From: Halictus rubicundus
Taxonomy: Eukaryota > Arthropoda > Insecta > Hymenoptera > Halictidae
Assembly (NCBI RefSeq): GCF_050948215.1
Contig: NC_135157.1
Span: forward strand, 4,402,001 to 4,466,000
Direction of reading: 5' to 3'
Length of the DNA stretch: 64,000 nt
Below are positions 1 to 12,700 of this stretch, piece by piece. A program made the translations under genes and the position numbers. The number at the start of each line of letters is the position of its first letter. The stretch's first letter is position 1. Under the pieces are notes generated by a model, which saw only the letters and a list, made by a program, of their open reading frames with translations, ran no database searches and was not told where the DNA came from.

Positions 1-592
1 CCATTTTCTGGCGATTTTGTACGGTGACACTTTCGTAAGTGCTTCATGACGGATCAACCGCTTAGATTTGCCTCGGACAAAGTAGCGTCGACTTAAATTT
101 GCAAAGTTTGGAATCCGGAAGTCAAATTCTTGTTTTACAGGGTAGCGTTTCTCTTTCAGGAATTGACCCGAGAGCATGGCTCGATAAAGTAAGTGAATAG
201 ATTTCAGTGAGCAACAGCGAAATAAACACAGTCCGTCGAGAGTGAATAATAAACGTGCAAGATAGAAAATTTCAAATACGGTCATTTTTGTCTTACCTCT
301 TCAAATGTGATACATGCGGTGCATGGTTGTGATTCTTAATTTTGTTATTTAGATTTGGTCTACAAAACTAGTCCAATTTAGAAAATCTCAATAATCCACT
401 GGTACTAGGTTCAAGGAGGTAAGACAAAAATGATTGAATTTGAAGTCTGTCTTCTTTCCTCTAATAGTTTTATTCTTTTTAATTGTCCACTGAGATAAGC
501 TTCCACTGACCTCGAGGCACTAAGTGGTGGAGGAATAGTGGCAATGTTGTGTGCGAATTTAAGTGAGCACTACTGTAATAGGTTATTGTATA

Positions 593-789
593 GACTGCGA
601 ATCTTTATGCAAAATAAACATTTTCTACCTGAATTGCAACAGACTGGACTAAAATAGAAATTTATTTTCTTTCTTAATACGTTTAATAGGTTGAAAATAA
701 TGTAACAGTATTTAAAAATATTTCTAATATTTTTACTGTTTTAAAATACGCCTACCCATTCTTGTCATTAATACATAAAATCCGCAGTC
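593..789. mobile_element. Family C MITE, copy 1
   Basis: About 197 bp flanked by TA. The left end is GACTGCGAATCTTTATGC and the right end is its imperfect inverse, GCATAAAATCCGCAGTC-like (here ACATAAAATCCGCAGTC). A CAACAGACTGG-like internal motif and an AT-rich core are shared with other copies. No coding capacity, so non-autonomous; the TA target suggests a Tc1/mariner-class helper. Confidence 0.8.
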
Positions 790-847
790 TAGTTATTAAA
801 TGCAACAGACTGGTTTCGCGTCGGGTACTTACAAAATGCGATGTGTA

Positions 848-1025
848 CACTGCGGTTTTTATGCATTAATGACAGAAATGAACAGGTCAAGCACAAGACT
901 AAAAAACAAAGAATTTAAGGATGGTGTTTTTATGATAATTAAAAGAAAAAATACACATTACATTTAACTTAAATTTCTTAGAATTTGCTTGGACCATTTT
1001 TATTTTGTATAAAGATCCACAGTTT
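848..1025. mobile_element. Family C MITE, copy 2 (diverged)
   Basis: The left end CACTGCGGTTTTTATGCATT is preceded by TA. The right end is TATAAAGATCCACAGTTTA. It lies between copies 1 and 3, making a cluster of three family members within 650 bp. Confidence 0.6.
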
Positions 1026-1041
1026 AGTGGTGTTATGAGTA

Positions 1042-1224
1042 GACAGCGGATCTTTGTGCAACTTAAAATTTTTTTACCAGAATTGCTACAAACTGGAGTG
1101 AAATTGAAATTAAATGTATTAAGAGAGAAAATAAATCAGTTGAAAATTATACAGCAATATTTTTAAGTTTTTCTAATATGTTTACTGTTTTAAACTACAC
1201 CTACTCATTTCAAAATCCGCTGTC
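1042..1224. mobile_element. Family C MITE, copy 3
   Basis: Left end GACAGCGGATCTTTGTGC after TA; right end CAAAATCCGCTGTC. The compensating C/G change in both ends (ACAGCGG and CCGCTGT) keeps the terminal inverse match. The interior resembles copy 1 (TTTACCAGAATTGC, TACTGTTTTAAA). Confidence 0.7.
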
Positions 1225-2290
1225 AGGTTTTCGAAATCGCGAGCACTGTGCCCTCCACCAGCAATCCCCAAGCAATGTGAATTTGGTGATTTAATTGTAT
1301 AATATTGGTGGGAGGGAAAATTGCCAATGAGCAATTTAAATTAGGGCGTTTTAAATTACGACTGACCTATGAGAAGGTTTACGATACGTCACAGCCATTG
1401 AGACACAGGAAGAACTTCGACTCGGCCTTCCTCTAGCACGAAGTAAAGTAATAAAAAACTAATTGCACCGAGGGAAAACTTTCTCTCAAAAATAGCAAAA
1501 CGTAATGTCCGTATCGTAACCCTTGACTAAATTAGCTTCTTGTAGGTTTAACAGACGGCGACGCGTCGAATTGACGGAAAAAACACCGTTCCCGATCGTC
1601 TTTTCGAATCGTTCTGGACACTCACGATTTTGATTGATCCCCGAATAAATCGATCGGACTCCCCTCCTGCTAGTATCAATCGATTGATTACGCGTCAGAG
1701 CAGAAAGCATCGAAATAGCTCGACGTGAAAGTCACTCGATTTCTTGCGCAGGTATCGTAAACGATCGGATTAATGGGTACATCGGACGAGTTATTACGCG
1801 GTTTGTTGATTGTGCTCGCTTCCCGATTGCATTCCGTATTATTTCGTTGATCGAATGACCGTTCGATTTGCTGGTAAAAAATGTTTGATGCTCCCAGAGT
1901 AATAAGAGATGAGATTGAAGAAAGTAACTGTGCGTTTAAAGTATTACGTAGCACTAAAATCGTGATTAATCCCTTGCAGTACTATTTATTTTGTCTTTAT
2001 AGTGATTGGAAATTCTTTATCGTTCGAGATTTGATAGAAAAAAAGAAACGAAAGTTTATATTTACTGTATGCCTATGTCTTCCGCAAAGGCTATATGTCT
2101 AGTGGTTTCATTTCTGTAAACGGCATTTTTCTCTTAATTGTTTACGGTTAAAACAGGTAAGCACGATTTGGGTCGCTGCGTTCGATCAACAATGTGTTAA
2201 TTTTGAGCGTAGATCGTGTGTTACTTGGGAACGTAAAGTTATGTCCACATTAAAACAACAATAAGCAACTTGTAGTTGATGTAGCACGTA

Positions 2291-2464
2291 CAGTGTTTAC
2301 TCGATATATGTCCAAAATACGGGTCCAGCCAGGGACATATATCGGCCAGGAGATACTATTCGAGACCAAGGTCCTTCGAGCTTCTTGGCCCCTCACGGGG
2401 TAGTGGGGATGATTCTGGGACTTTTATCGGCTAGGCATTTGGGACATATACAAAGTAAACACTG
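2291..2464. mobile_element. Family A MITE, copy 1
   Basis: Left end TA|CAGTGTTTACTCGATATATG, right end CAAAGTAAACACTG. Subterminal copies of GGGACATATATCGGC occur in both orientations. Length 174 bp. It lacks the roughly 40-bp middle block that copies 3 and 5 carry. Confidence 0.85.
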
Positions 2465-3968
2465 TGACTTGAAAAAGTCGTCGTTTTTACCGTATCAAAA
2501 TAGAAGGAGGTCAAACAAGAGGCGGCAGAAAGTCGCTCGATGTTGCAGCAGTGTGGACGTAGCTTAATATCGTTTCGGGCTCATGGGACCGGAAAGTTTG
2601 CAGGCAATCGATCTTTGCCCGTATCCGATCGCATCGCGAACAGGAAGGCGTTATCGTGCAAGCTCGGTTTCGAGCGAAAGGAAATCTTGCGTGGGCTCGG
2701 GCGCGCAACAGTTTCCCGGGAATAAAAGAAAGGGGATCGGAGCCGAGAAACACAGAAGGGAAAAAAATCTAGAGAGGATTGCCGCATCGTCGCGAATTAT
2801 TAACGGAGCGTATCGGAGAAAGCTGAGATGGAAAATTGAACCGTCGTGCGTGGATCGTATCGGCGTATCCCTCGGAAAAAAAAAAGTTCAAACGCTGCAC
2901 CAGTGCCGCAACAAATAACAAAATCGAACCGTTCGATTTATCGACGGGCTGATCGAATCTCCGGCGATAATTATGCCGTATCGTAAGAAGTTGTTACGAG
3001 CAAAACGTGGATTATTTATGGGGGAATAAAAGGCATCCTTGCGTGGTTAAAGGGGTAGGATGCACGGGGACGAGGAATTTCGCAATGGCGATCGTAAGGT
3101 GTGCGCTTTACGTCCGCGATTAAACTCTTTAACGAACCCGTCGCCGGCTTCTTGCATACTCCCGCCGGAATTAGTTCTCAACACCCACCTGCTTCTTACT
3201 TCCTGCGCATAATGGCGCGATTTCTATCTAAAACAAGACGAATCCAAATGGACGGGCCTTGATCACAGTTGAAAAGAATCGCGCAGTGAAAGCGGGCGCC
3301 TATCGAAAAGGAACGTGGCGGGTACGGTTTTAATATTTTTAATCCCTCGAGCTCCCTCGCGAATTGTTGAATTACCCATTCGCAATAGCCTGTCTTGTTG
3401 GAAATATTTAAAACGGTGAAATTCGTGCAACGCTGCGTTAACAAGGTCCGTGTTTGTGAGTTTCTTAGTATTTATTACTAAGTTGATTTTATGGGAATGT
3501 AAATATTACATGATTGCAAAAGTCCGTACTTAATTGGAAAATAAAATACGAGCGGTTACATTTTAACATATAAATTATTAAAGTTACTATTTTTCATTTC
3601 TCCTACACATGTTTCACATAGGTGCATAAAATCCGTAGTCATGTCGTGGCTAAATCGTTAAAATTAGAATAGGTTTATATCTACAACCGAATGAATTTAT
3701 GTTACAACCCAATAATTTATTGGCGATAATACTGGAAAATATGGTCAGAATCGGCATGACCGCTTCGAAATCTGTCAAATATTCAAGGACAATCCCAAAG
3801 AAAGCACAATAGGAAACCGTATTATCAAGTTCTTAAGGAAAATGAAATTATTGATAAAAATAGTATGATAGATTATATCATAGATAAAAGACAAGAGGTA
3901 GATATGACTTGGAAAAACATAAGAAAGAAGAGTGGGCGCGATCATGTTCCTACGTATGAGATGCGTGG

Positions 3969-4114
3969 CACACCACGCGTTGAAGTCGCCAGACTCGAAA
4001 TTATGGTGCCAGTGAACACGTACACACCGTGCGTTCAAGTCACCAGACTGGAGACCATGATGCTAGTGCACACCACGCGTTGAAATCTCCAGACTCGGAA
4101 CTATGATGCTAGTA
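3969..4114. repeat. Tandem repeat, three units of 46-54 bp
   Basis: Units start at 3969, 4023 and 4069 with CACACCACGCGTTGAA-like sequence and continue with CCAGACTCGAA and ATGATGCTAGTG. The second unit differs most. Confidence 0.75.
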
Positions 4115-5289
4115 CAATCGTGCAATTTGTGTTCTTATAATTACCCCAACTATCAATCTGAAATTTTTAGTAAATATTTCAGTAGATTCCTCTGCGTGAT
4201 CATAAAAATACTAGGTTTCGTTTACAGAAAAATTAGAAATAAACAGTATTTTTCTGTAGTTTCAGTATTGTATCTATAATATTTTTTAAATACAATTACT
4301 TTGTGCAACATATTGGGTCCCAATATAAATAAATTCGGTTATATTTGACAGATCTTTTTGTTTATTAACAAAGTACAGAATTGTATTCAAATACTTGTGT
4401 GAGAGGTTGTTTATGGCGATTTTCCAATGAGTCCATTGTTTTTACAATGTGTAACTAAATTTGTAGAATTAGAATATATTTATACTTTTAGTGTAACAAA
4501 CTTATTCATGTTATCACCTAATGGATAGTAGTACTATAATCACACTGGGATTCGGTGATGTCTTCTTAAAGATGAATTTGTAAACATTAAAATAATGTGG
4601 AAAAATTTGTTTGCCTCGTTAATGTTTTTAGAAAGCTTTTCAATGATTTTTGCACTCTGTAAAAGCAAGAATTGATTATCTCGTTAAGGGTCGAGTACGT
4701 AATATATTCAAAATGTATTAAAGTCACATTCTTCAAAAGAGTTAACAATATATATTTTTTAATAATAAATATTTACATTAAACATTTCCTTTAATACAAC
4801 CATATAAAACAAAATTGAATACACCACAATTATACACACTAAAAACCACCACAGCAAAACAATAAAAAAACAACAACCACAACTAAGCTATTAAGGAACC
4901 TTGAAAAAGTCCATTAAAAATTACAAGTCTCCACTACAATGAAACTAAAAAAAAAAACCAGCAAGACAAGAACACCTTAATCGATCAATTTCATTCAAAG
5001 ACAAATTGCATCTGTCATAAAGATTCGTCAAAATATTGGACACTTATCCGTAACAGCCCAGCAATAAAGATCTGCGAATGAGTTCATATTTCGGTTGGAC
5101 AGCACTGCGTCCTCGGTATAAGTATGGATCAATAAATTCGACGAAATTTACGAGCACCGTATATCAAAGTCGTGCTCGTCGGTTTAAGAGACCACCTGTT
5201 GCGATATCGACAAGTCTGCCGACGTCGCGTCGCGTGGTTCGCGAACGAAACGCCGCACTCTCGTTCCTCTCTGTGCTCCCTATCTCCTT

Positions 5290-6095
5290 TCTCTCTCTTT
5301 CTCTCTCTCTCTCGCTCGCTCGTCGCTCGCGAGAGGACTTAGGGATGAGTCTAGAAGGCTCGGTGGTAGGGAGATGAGGTTTCGATCCCGCGGCGGAGAA
5401 GTGGGTCGTTTCTCAACGAGCCGAAGTCACTCGACGTGAACGTGTCGGCTACGCACTCCTTCGCTGCACTCAGCTGGGCACAGTCGTCTCTGATCCGCGA
5501 TCCACGATCCTCGGGGCTGCCTCTCTCGCTCGTTACTTTGACAATCCCTTTAACTCTATCCTGCTATCGAGTTCCTCCCGAAAAAAAAAAGTGAAAGGTG
5601 TGATCCAACGGTATCCGAAGCGCCACGCCGCGTGTCCGGCAAAGTGACAAAAAGAAGGGAACGCGAGCGAGGCCGAAAACTCGTCCGCAGTGAAGTGAAA
5701 AGTGTAGCCCAGAGGAGAAGATCGAAAGTGACAGACCCAGCTCGCTCGGCCGCTCGTTGGAAAGTGGTGAAAATCGGACCCGTTCCCGTGCGAACTCCTT
5801 TGTTCTGTACATTCTTCTCGAAGGCAGCCTGTTGCGCCCAATTTTCCGATCCGCGCCGACTTTCTTCGGGTTCTCTTTCTACGTTCCCGCCCCCGATTCC
5901 ACTTCGATTATCTCCGAGACCCAGTTCGGCCGACGTTAATCGCGGGCAATCGTTCCCGAAGCATGATCCTCCTCGGGCAACGGAAGTAGTGACATCCGCG
6001 ATGAACGTTCCGAGCGTCGTTCATTGACGCCACTTTCATCTGCTCGTCGTGCCGCAGGCTGTCACTCCGGAACCCGGTCAAGATCGCTTAGGGGA
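5290..6095 (+). promoter_or_regulatory. Wdr47: Probable promoter and 5' leader of Wdr47
   Basis: A GC- and CpG-rich block rises out of AT-rich DNA directly before the first recognised coding exon. It starts with a CT/GA simple repeat at about 5290-5335, a GAGA-type sequence common in insect promoters. An initiator-like CTCAG/ACAGT context lies at about 5465-5485. Two short ATG uORFs of eight codons lie at 5963-5989 and 6001-6027. A pyrimidine-rich tract ending in GCCGCAG at 6057 could be a splice acceptor, in which case part of this block would be an intron and the uORFs would not be in the mRNA. The exact transcription start is not visible. The longer open frame at 5632-6027 has no convincing protein character and is taken as leader. 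Confidence 0.55.
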
Positions 6096-6767
6096 ATGGG
6101 TGACATCCGAGTGCTGGATCCGCGAATGGATCCTAGATTCGATTTGAAACAGCCGCGTCCTTGGCCGCCGATGTATCGTAACCATCCAGCATCCCGGGGG
6201 CCATCGTTCTGCTACCGTCCCGTTCCCTTGGACGCCATGGCGCAATGGATGACGCCTCACCTGGCAGATTACAACTATGTGCCAGCTAGAATGAGCGGAT
6301 CAAATTCCAACAAGGGCCGCGATTACTATTACCTAGCCCCGTTGTACAGAAACGGTATCCCGCCACCGCAGGGCATGTCTCCGCTTCAAGTGTCCCCGGT
6401 CGCGGTGTCCCCAAGGATGATGATGATGGAGGCGCCCAGGGGTCGAGCCAAGAGCTCCGGCGGGCTCTGTAGAAGCTCCGTTCCTCCTTGCACCTGCTCC
6501 GTTGGCAGGACAAGGTCCTTGGAGGACGTAAGGAGCGAGGTCAGCGAGTGGGAAGACTTCCACGATGAAAACGGCAATCATCTGCAAAGAAAAAGCCCGA
6601 AAAACGGCGCCTCCTGCAGACAGGTGCGCAGGTCCATGGAGAATCTTCTGGATGTTGAGTCGACGGAACAGCACGAAACCAGCACGTTCGAGAGGGTTGC
6701 TAGAAGCTGTAGGAAACCGGATGAGAAGAGGAACGAGAAGGCGGGAAGAAGGCGCGGCAGCTATATG
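6096..6767 (+). CDS. Wdr47: Wdr47 first recognised coding exon (disordered N-terminal region)
   Basis: The frame is open from 6024 to a stop at 6774. The first ATG in frame is at 6096, giving MGDIRVLDPRMDPRFDL as the N-terminus. The encoded part is about 224 aa. It is rich in Pro, Tyr and Arg early on (PRPWPPMYR, PLYRNGIPPPQG). A Ser/Arg stretch follows, then an acidic short motif (RTRSLEDVRSEVSEWEDF) and RRSMENLLD, then a basic tail. Codon third positions stay GC-rich to the end, arguing that coding continues to a phase-0 donor ATG|GTTCGT at 6767/6768. A phase-0 donor CAG|GTGCGC at 6623/6624 scores better by consensus and would give a 176-aa exon. Either joins in frame to the exon at 23717. 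A third reading is an intronless short product ending at 6776. Membership in Wdr47 is inferred from strand, order and phase, because this linker region is poorly conserved. Confidence 0.7.
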
Positions 6768-9700
6768 GTTCGTTAGGCTTTTATTTGTTCCGGGTGGAAC
6801 TGGTAACGACGGCTTGGTGCGATTTTATTGGTGATTTGTAGGTTGCGGTCCTTGGTCCAGATTCTTTTAATGGACTTTTAATGATATACCTCGGGGAGGA
6901 TTAACTTATTTGTTGCAAACACTGTTTGCACGAGGCTCATTTGACTGTCGGTTTTTAAGTAGCACATTGTGTGTGCGTCTCTATTTTTATCTTTACTTTA
7001 TCTCGAATTATTTGTTGCGTGCTTGGTACAATATTTTAACTATACGATTTGAATTCTTCTAAACTTCTGTTTACCGTGAAGTTTACTTCTGTTAGCCAAA
7101 GTTTTATGAAGTGAGATATTAAAGGAGCAACTTAAGGAACTATTCTTTCCTGATACCATCATATTATAGTATTATAACTGTCAAGCCTTCAAAATTTAAT
7201 TCTTTGTTCTTAACCTTTTTCTGCAGGACAGATAAACTTTATGTTTATTGTACGTTTATAGTTCCTTTACTGCTTAAATGTATCGATAAATAAATAGAAA
7301 AATAGAATTTTATGTCGATTTGAAGGAAATAAATAACGTATAAGTCCAATAATTTCCAATAATTTAAAGTTTTCACAAATTGAAAAATACATACGTATTA
7401 ACAGTCTTACAAAATCTCTATGACTCAAATATTCATTCTTAAACTTGTCTATTAAAAAATTAAATAAAATGCCCTCTCTGTATTTCACAGCTGTTAGCTG
7501 TTTCTTAAACATCGAAGCCACAGTGACTTCTGTGTTGTATTAAGTATTTAACAGAATTTCATAGAACGAACCACAATCTACTGATACTATAACCATAATT
7601 ATATATTTATGAGAGCCTGTTGTAAAACCCTTTTAATAATGTAGACTAAAACATACTAAAAACAAAAGTTTATATCCAAAAAAAAAAAAGGAAAGTGAGA
7701 GGAGTAATTACTTAATGGCAAGGAAATGGTACGGAGCCACGTACGAAGTGTTTAACAAAAAGTCAGTAAATTGCAACTTGACAGAAGAAAACGGTTAATA
7801 TATCGCATAGTTACTCGGAATATAAATCGCGATTATTTTATAGGCCATTAAACGTGGTATTTTTTCGATGCAAATTAGGTAAATTCAATTTTATCGAACG
7901 CGCGCTTGGTTTCGATGTATTTTACGAGGCCGTTCCGCTATCCCGTCTTATATGCAAATCAACGAAAGCAACTTTTAATGGAAAGTGTTCCGTGAGTTAC
8001 TCCAGTTTCACAGTTTCTGACTAATGATCGGCAAGTTCCGGACGTCTATTCACCTTTTGATCCATTACGCAGCTCTCGCGACGCGTACAAATGGTCCCAA
8101 GGTAAAACTCTTAGCACCTGTTGCAATTGGGAAACAGACGTATGACTCAGGGAAGCGGATAATCGATTTTCTCCACGCTTTGATAATCATCACGTGTGAT
8201 TAAACTACTGTCTCGGACAATCTCGCGTCTTTAATCGAACGCTGTGATTGCGCGTGCCATTTTCCAATGCAATCAACGGGGACCTTATTTAACCCTAGTG
8301 GACATCTTCTAATAATGGAGACATATTTAGTTCAATTGGGTATTTTATAGTGATTGTAAAATTTTCCAAAGATTTCACTTTGTCTGCGAATCGGTCCCAA
8401 TTTTTCCAAAATTGAACAACTCTTGCTAATAGCGCAGATAATCGATTCTCTTCTTCTCTCTTTGATGTAATCGTTGCTACGTGTGATTAATTGGCTTTCG
8501 AAAGTCTCGTATATTTAAAACTGTGACAACAAATGCAATTTTCTAATGCAGTCCGCAACAACCATGTGAAAACGTTCGTATAATCGATTTCAAATACATT
8601 CGAAATGGAACAAAATTTTAGTTTTATCCTCCGAAGTGTTTCTGGATTTTTAGGAAATTTCTGTTGCTTCTAACCCTTAATTTCGCGGACAGAAAGTGTT
8701 CCCAATTGCCGACCTCGAGTTAATCCACCGTGACCTCTTCGTTAAGAGGCAAAAAGAAAACCACTATAGGGAACAATGATCACCGTTCGCTTTCGATGAA
8801 TTTAATTTACAATGTGTTTCTCCTTTAAATGCAGAGATACTCGTGCTTAAGGGGGGAGTCTTGTGTATTTACAATAAATGTTCGTGAACTTTATGATTTT
8901 TGTTTTGTTTAAATCCTGATTATATGAGACTAAGCCGATGTGGGGCTTGAAGGTTTAGGGTTTTAACGCACTACACATAATTTTTTTACTTCAGCCCTTA
9001 TCGTTTATTGAGTAAATAAGCTCTTATCAATATCCTCCTCAATGACTTTCATCACTGGTGTGCAGTGTAGCTTCTGTCTCTGTCATTAGAAAGTAATAGA
9101 TAAAAATTGTTCTTAAAGTTAGATAGTTTACGCTGCGATTGAACCTAATTTCAATAGAAAAGCGTGAAAATTACGAAAGCTGCAAGGTCTAAAAGAGAAA
9201 TTTAACTTTTTTTTGCACATAAATTGGGTTTATATTGTCCAAAAATATGCTGTAAATAAAGAATAAAATGCAAATTGGGGTTCAATTCCCTAGGGAAATG
9301 TATAACAAAATGAATAAACTTTGGTTGACATAAATTGGTCAATTAGTTTCTTAGTTATCTTGCACATCAGTGAAAAATATGATTTCGAGAAAATTGCGTT
9401 TAAAGTTTTAAGAATGTTATTAATAATGTTCCGAGATAATTACTGCATAAAAGCTGACCTCAAAGTTTAGTCTGCAATTTCACGACCAAATATTAATATC
9501 ATATTTCATATTTCTCTAATATACTTTTGATTTATGAAATACAATAAGAATTATCTATTTTTTGACCTAAATACATGAAACTCTCCCCTTAATGGTTTCC
9601 ATTATTTCGAACTATAATATCGCAGTTATTTCTAGTGATTCATCATTGGCATACGCATGAACTAAAACGCCGTTGAAGAGCGTTGACCTTAATTACTTAA

Positions 9701-12700
9701 ATATTCATTATGCGTTAAAGATTATTCTTAAATTATCATCGTATAACAAGGAGAAATTTCAGTATTAAATGAATCTTTAATAGGTGAGAATACTGGTTAC
9801 TAAAGAGCGTGGTCGTCGGCAGAATTATTGTTATTAGTTAGCCCTATCTAACTTTAGATCGCTGCGTTTGATCTAGCGAACGCTGAGCTAGATCACTGTA
9901 CATGTATTATCATTCCATCTACATTCCGAACAATTATGATTTCAAGTTTAATGCAATAGAAGTATTCTTATCTTTTTTTAAATACATGTTTGATTCAGTG
10001 TACAAGTGTACAGCGTTTTGCAGTCATTTAAATTATTTTTTGGAATTCATTATTTTGTGTTAAAGAATATTCATACTTTTAAGAAAGTATACGTATATTT
10101 CTCTTTATTGAGTTACAATATATTAAATAGAGAAATTGAATTGCACAATATGGTACTTCACATTAAAAGAAAAATAAGTTTCTTCAGCGTATTTCAAATT
10201 CTATACGAATTTGAAACAACCTTATATATTTTGTATTTTTATGGTTAAATAATTAAATTATACTACGAAACCATTACTTTGTGTCTTTTGTTTGCAAACG
10301 TATAGATCGTGCCTCAATATGCAATTAATTTTTACTTATTATGGTGGGACCACTGTAGTATACACTTTTCCATATATTTGGCATCGTTAATGTAGGGAGC
10401 TTATGATGATTTGAATTCGTCACTTCCCTGGGAGGATGAAAGATATTATTTAACATTTAGTCTGACTATAGACCACACTAACAAAAATGTACAGCTGAAG
10501 TAGTAAATTTTAAGTCTTGGCAAGCAAAGACTAAATAAACAATTTAAATAAAAAATGACTCGACATAATTAACATAGGCAGTTTATGATGATTTGAATTT
10601 GCCATTTCACTGGAAAGGATGATCCTACTATACCTTAGATTCATACTAATTAATATACATAGTTGAATTAAATTTTAATCCTCGGCAAAATTAAATTAAA
10701 AATTTACGTTTTCGATAGAGTCATTATCATACTGATTGCGGAGCCCCTTAGCTCAGACTTTTACTTGTTTACCGAGATCTGTCGAAACGAAAATTTGCGT
10801 CGCCAAATCGATAATTAAGATCGCGGACGCTTTCGAAAAAGAATTTTTCTGGTGAAAGTGAATCCGGGGTTGCGCAACCACGTGAGAGCGAACGGGGACG
10901 ACCGCGTCGCAAAACATGGAAACAGTTTCGATATTATTTTGATATCGATCGATCGATCGAATGTCGAAAGTGGTACTGTTGCGGATAAAAGCGGTTGTTT
11001 CGGCCAGTAAGGCCCTTAATTAATCTCGTTCATTGGACGATTGCAACAGCTGGCAATCCCCGGTGTGAAATGCCTTTCTTCTTCCATAATTGGATAGAGA
11101 AAAGGAAAAGCAGGTTGCCTCCGTTGAGGATCGGGCCGAATAAAAATATATTCTTATCGAACAGTTCGACAGTTATTAATGTTATCCAAGTGATGCCATT
11201 AATCGCTGAAAAGAATGATTATGTAAAACGGTCGGCGTTTAGAATCACCAGTGAAGGTATAGCAGCTTTGTTGGAAAGGAGCGTAAGAAATATACACTTT
11301 TTTTCAGTCGCTGCTTACGTATTATATTTACGCAACTTATTATAGTCTCATTAAAGACATGCAACTGATAATTCTATGGGAATCTTTTTACGCGATTTCC
11401 TCTTTTTAATTGTATCTTTCGAATATCCTTTCACTCGGAATCAGCATGATGTAGATAAAAAGTGTTCGCAGACCCTTTTGAAAATAATTTTATTATTACT
11501 ACTTTATTTGTCAAATACTTTATTTTGTATTTTCGAATATTGTTGAGTATATATTTATTATAAAGTATCTGTGATTGTGAATAAAACAGCATACGTCCAC
11601 TTTTAAAAATTCTTTCAACCTTCGCCATTCAGTGGTATTCAAGCCTGATTATTAAAGAAATCAATTTTAACAGGTTTATTGCCAAATTATAAGCTCCAAA
11701 AAATCTAACAAAATCAAATTAATTTACTTAATAAAACTAAAACTGAATAGATAAAATTTGTCGTGATTATTCCTTGGGCTCTTCTGCATCCTTCAGTCTC
11801 AATAGAAACTAATTTTCGACAATATGTTACAGTAAAAATTCACTTAAAAATTTACTCAATAAAACTAAAACTGAATAGATTATATTTGTCATGATTATTC
11901 CTTGAACTCTTCTGCATTCTTCAGTCTCAATAGAAATTAATTTTCTTCGATATATTGCAGTAAAAATTCATTTCGAAATCTATTGGACATACAGTGCCAT
12001 CCATATTGACTTATGTAGCACTTAAGATGTTAAATGCAAACAATTAAGAATCAATCACATGCTTTGGCAGTAAAAGTAAGGAAACTCGAAAGTTAATTGC
12101 ATCAGCTCGCGGACGGTTCAATTCGCTCCGCAGATGTTCCTTCACCGTTAAAGCGTTTAAGATTACAGTATTATTTATGGTGATTGTAGATCATCGAATA
12201 CGCGAGCGTACACGGATTGACACACAAGACTACTGAATACTGAGACCACTTAAGCTAGTGTGCGGTGTGCACATAAGTCGCGTATGTAACGTCTTGCGCC
12301 CGAGGATACTGTCGTCTGAACTATTACGTGATCGGTTTAAAGGCCGCCGGTCCTGAAAAATCCTGATTCGCGCGTGTGTTGAGCTTCGCGGTGAAAAGTG
12401 CGTTTCTGCACCGGTTGGATAGCTTGCGATAAGAACTCGTTCGCTGCAAGTGACCTCTCATAAAATTCCTCGGCCCGTAATGTCGCCCCCTTTTGCGCGT
12501 GCCACTCGAAAATGTATTTTCGCTCACTTAAGAACCCGTTCCCGGCCCTTCCGTATGAATTATCGCACCTCTTGCCAGCCAACGTTCCTCGGTTTTAGCA
12601 ATTTCTGTCGCCCGACCGTGATAAATTCCGGTTCGAGGCAAAAGAAATTCATTTGCACTGCTCCCTTTGGTCACAGTTATCCTTTTACGCGTTTTGAAAC

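Larger units (their letters stand above)
1225..5077. other. Upstream region, no gene recognised
   Basis: Apart from the family A element at 2291 and the tandem repeat at 3969, this region has one CpG-rich island (about 2560-3190) and AT-rich DNA (4.1-5.0 kb). A lone family C right end (GCATAAAATCCGTAGTC) lies near 3629-3645. Short open frames show no known domain. Confidence 0.5.

Noticed and set aside
5078..5377. 99-aa frame with an ATG upstream of the promoter
   Set aside because: Its C-terminal part is a translation of the CT simple repeat (LSLSLSL). No motif, and it lies in promoter DNA.
5632..6027. 131-codon open frame before the Wdr47 start
   Set aside because: No ATG near its beginning, Arg/Lys/Ser-rich composition expected of GC-rich leader DNA, and it ends just before the Wdr47 start. 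Treated as 5' leader.
10944..10960. GATC tetranucleotide run
   Set aside because: Only about four units; too short to list as a microsatellite.
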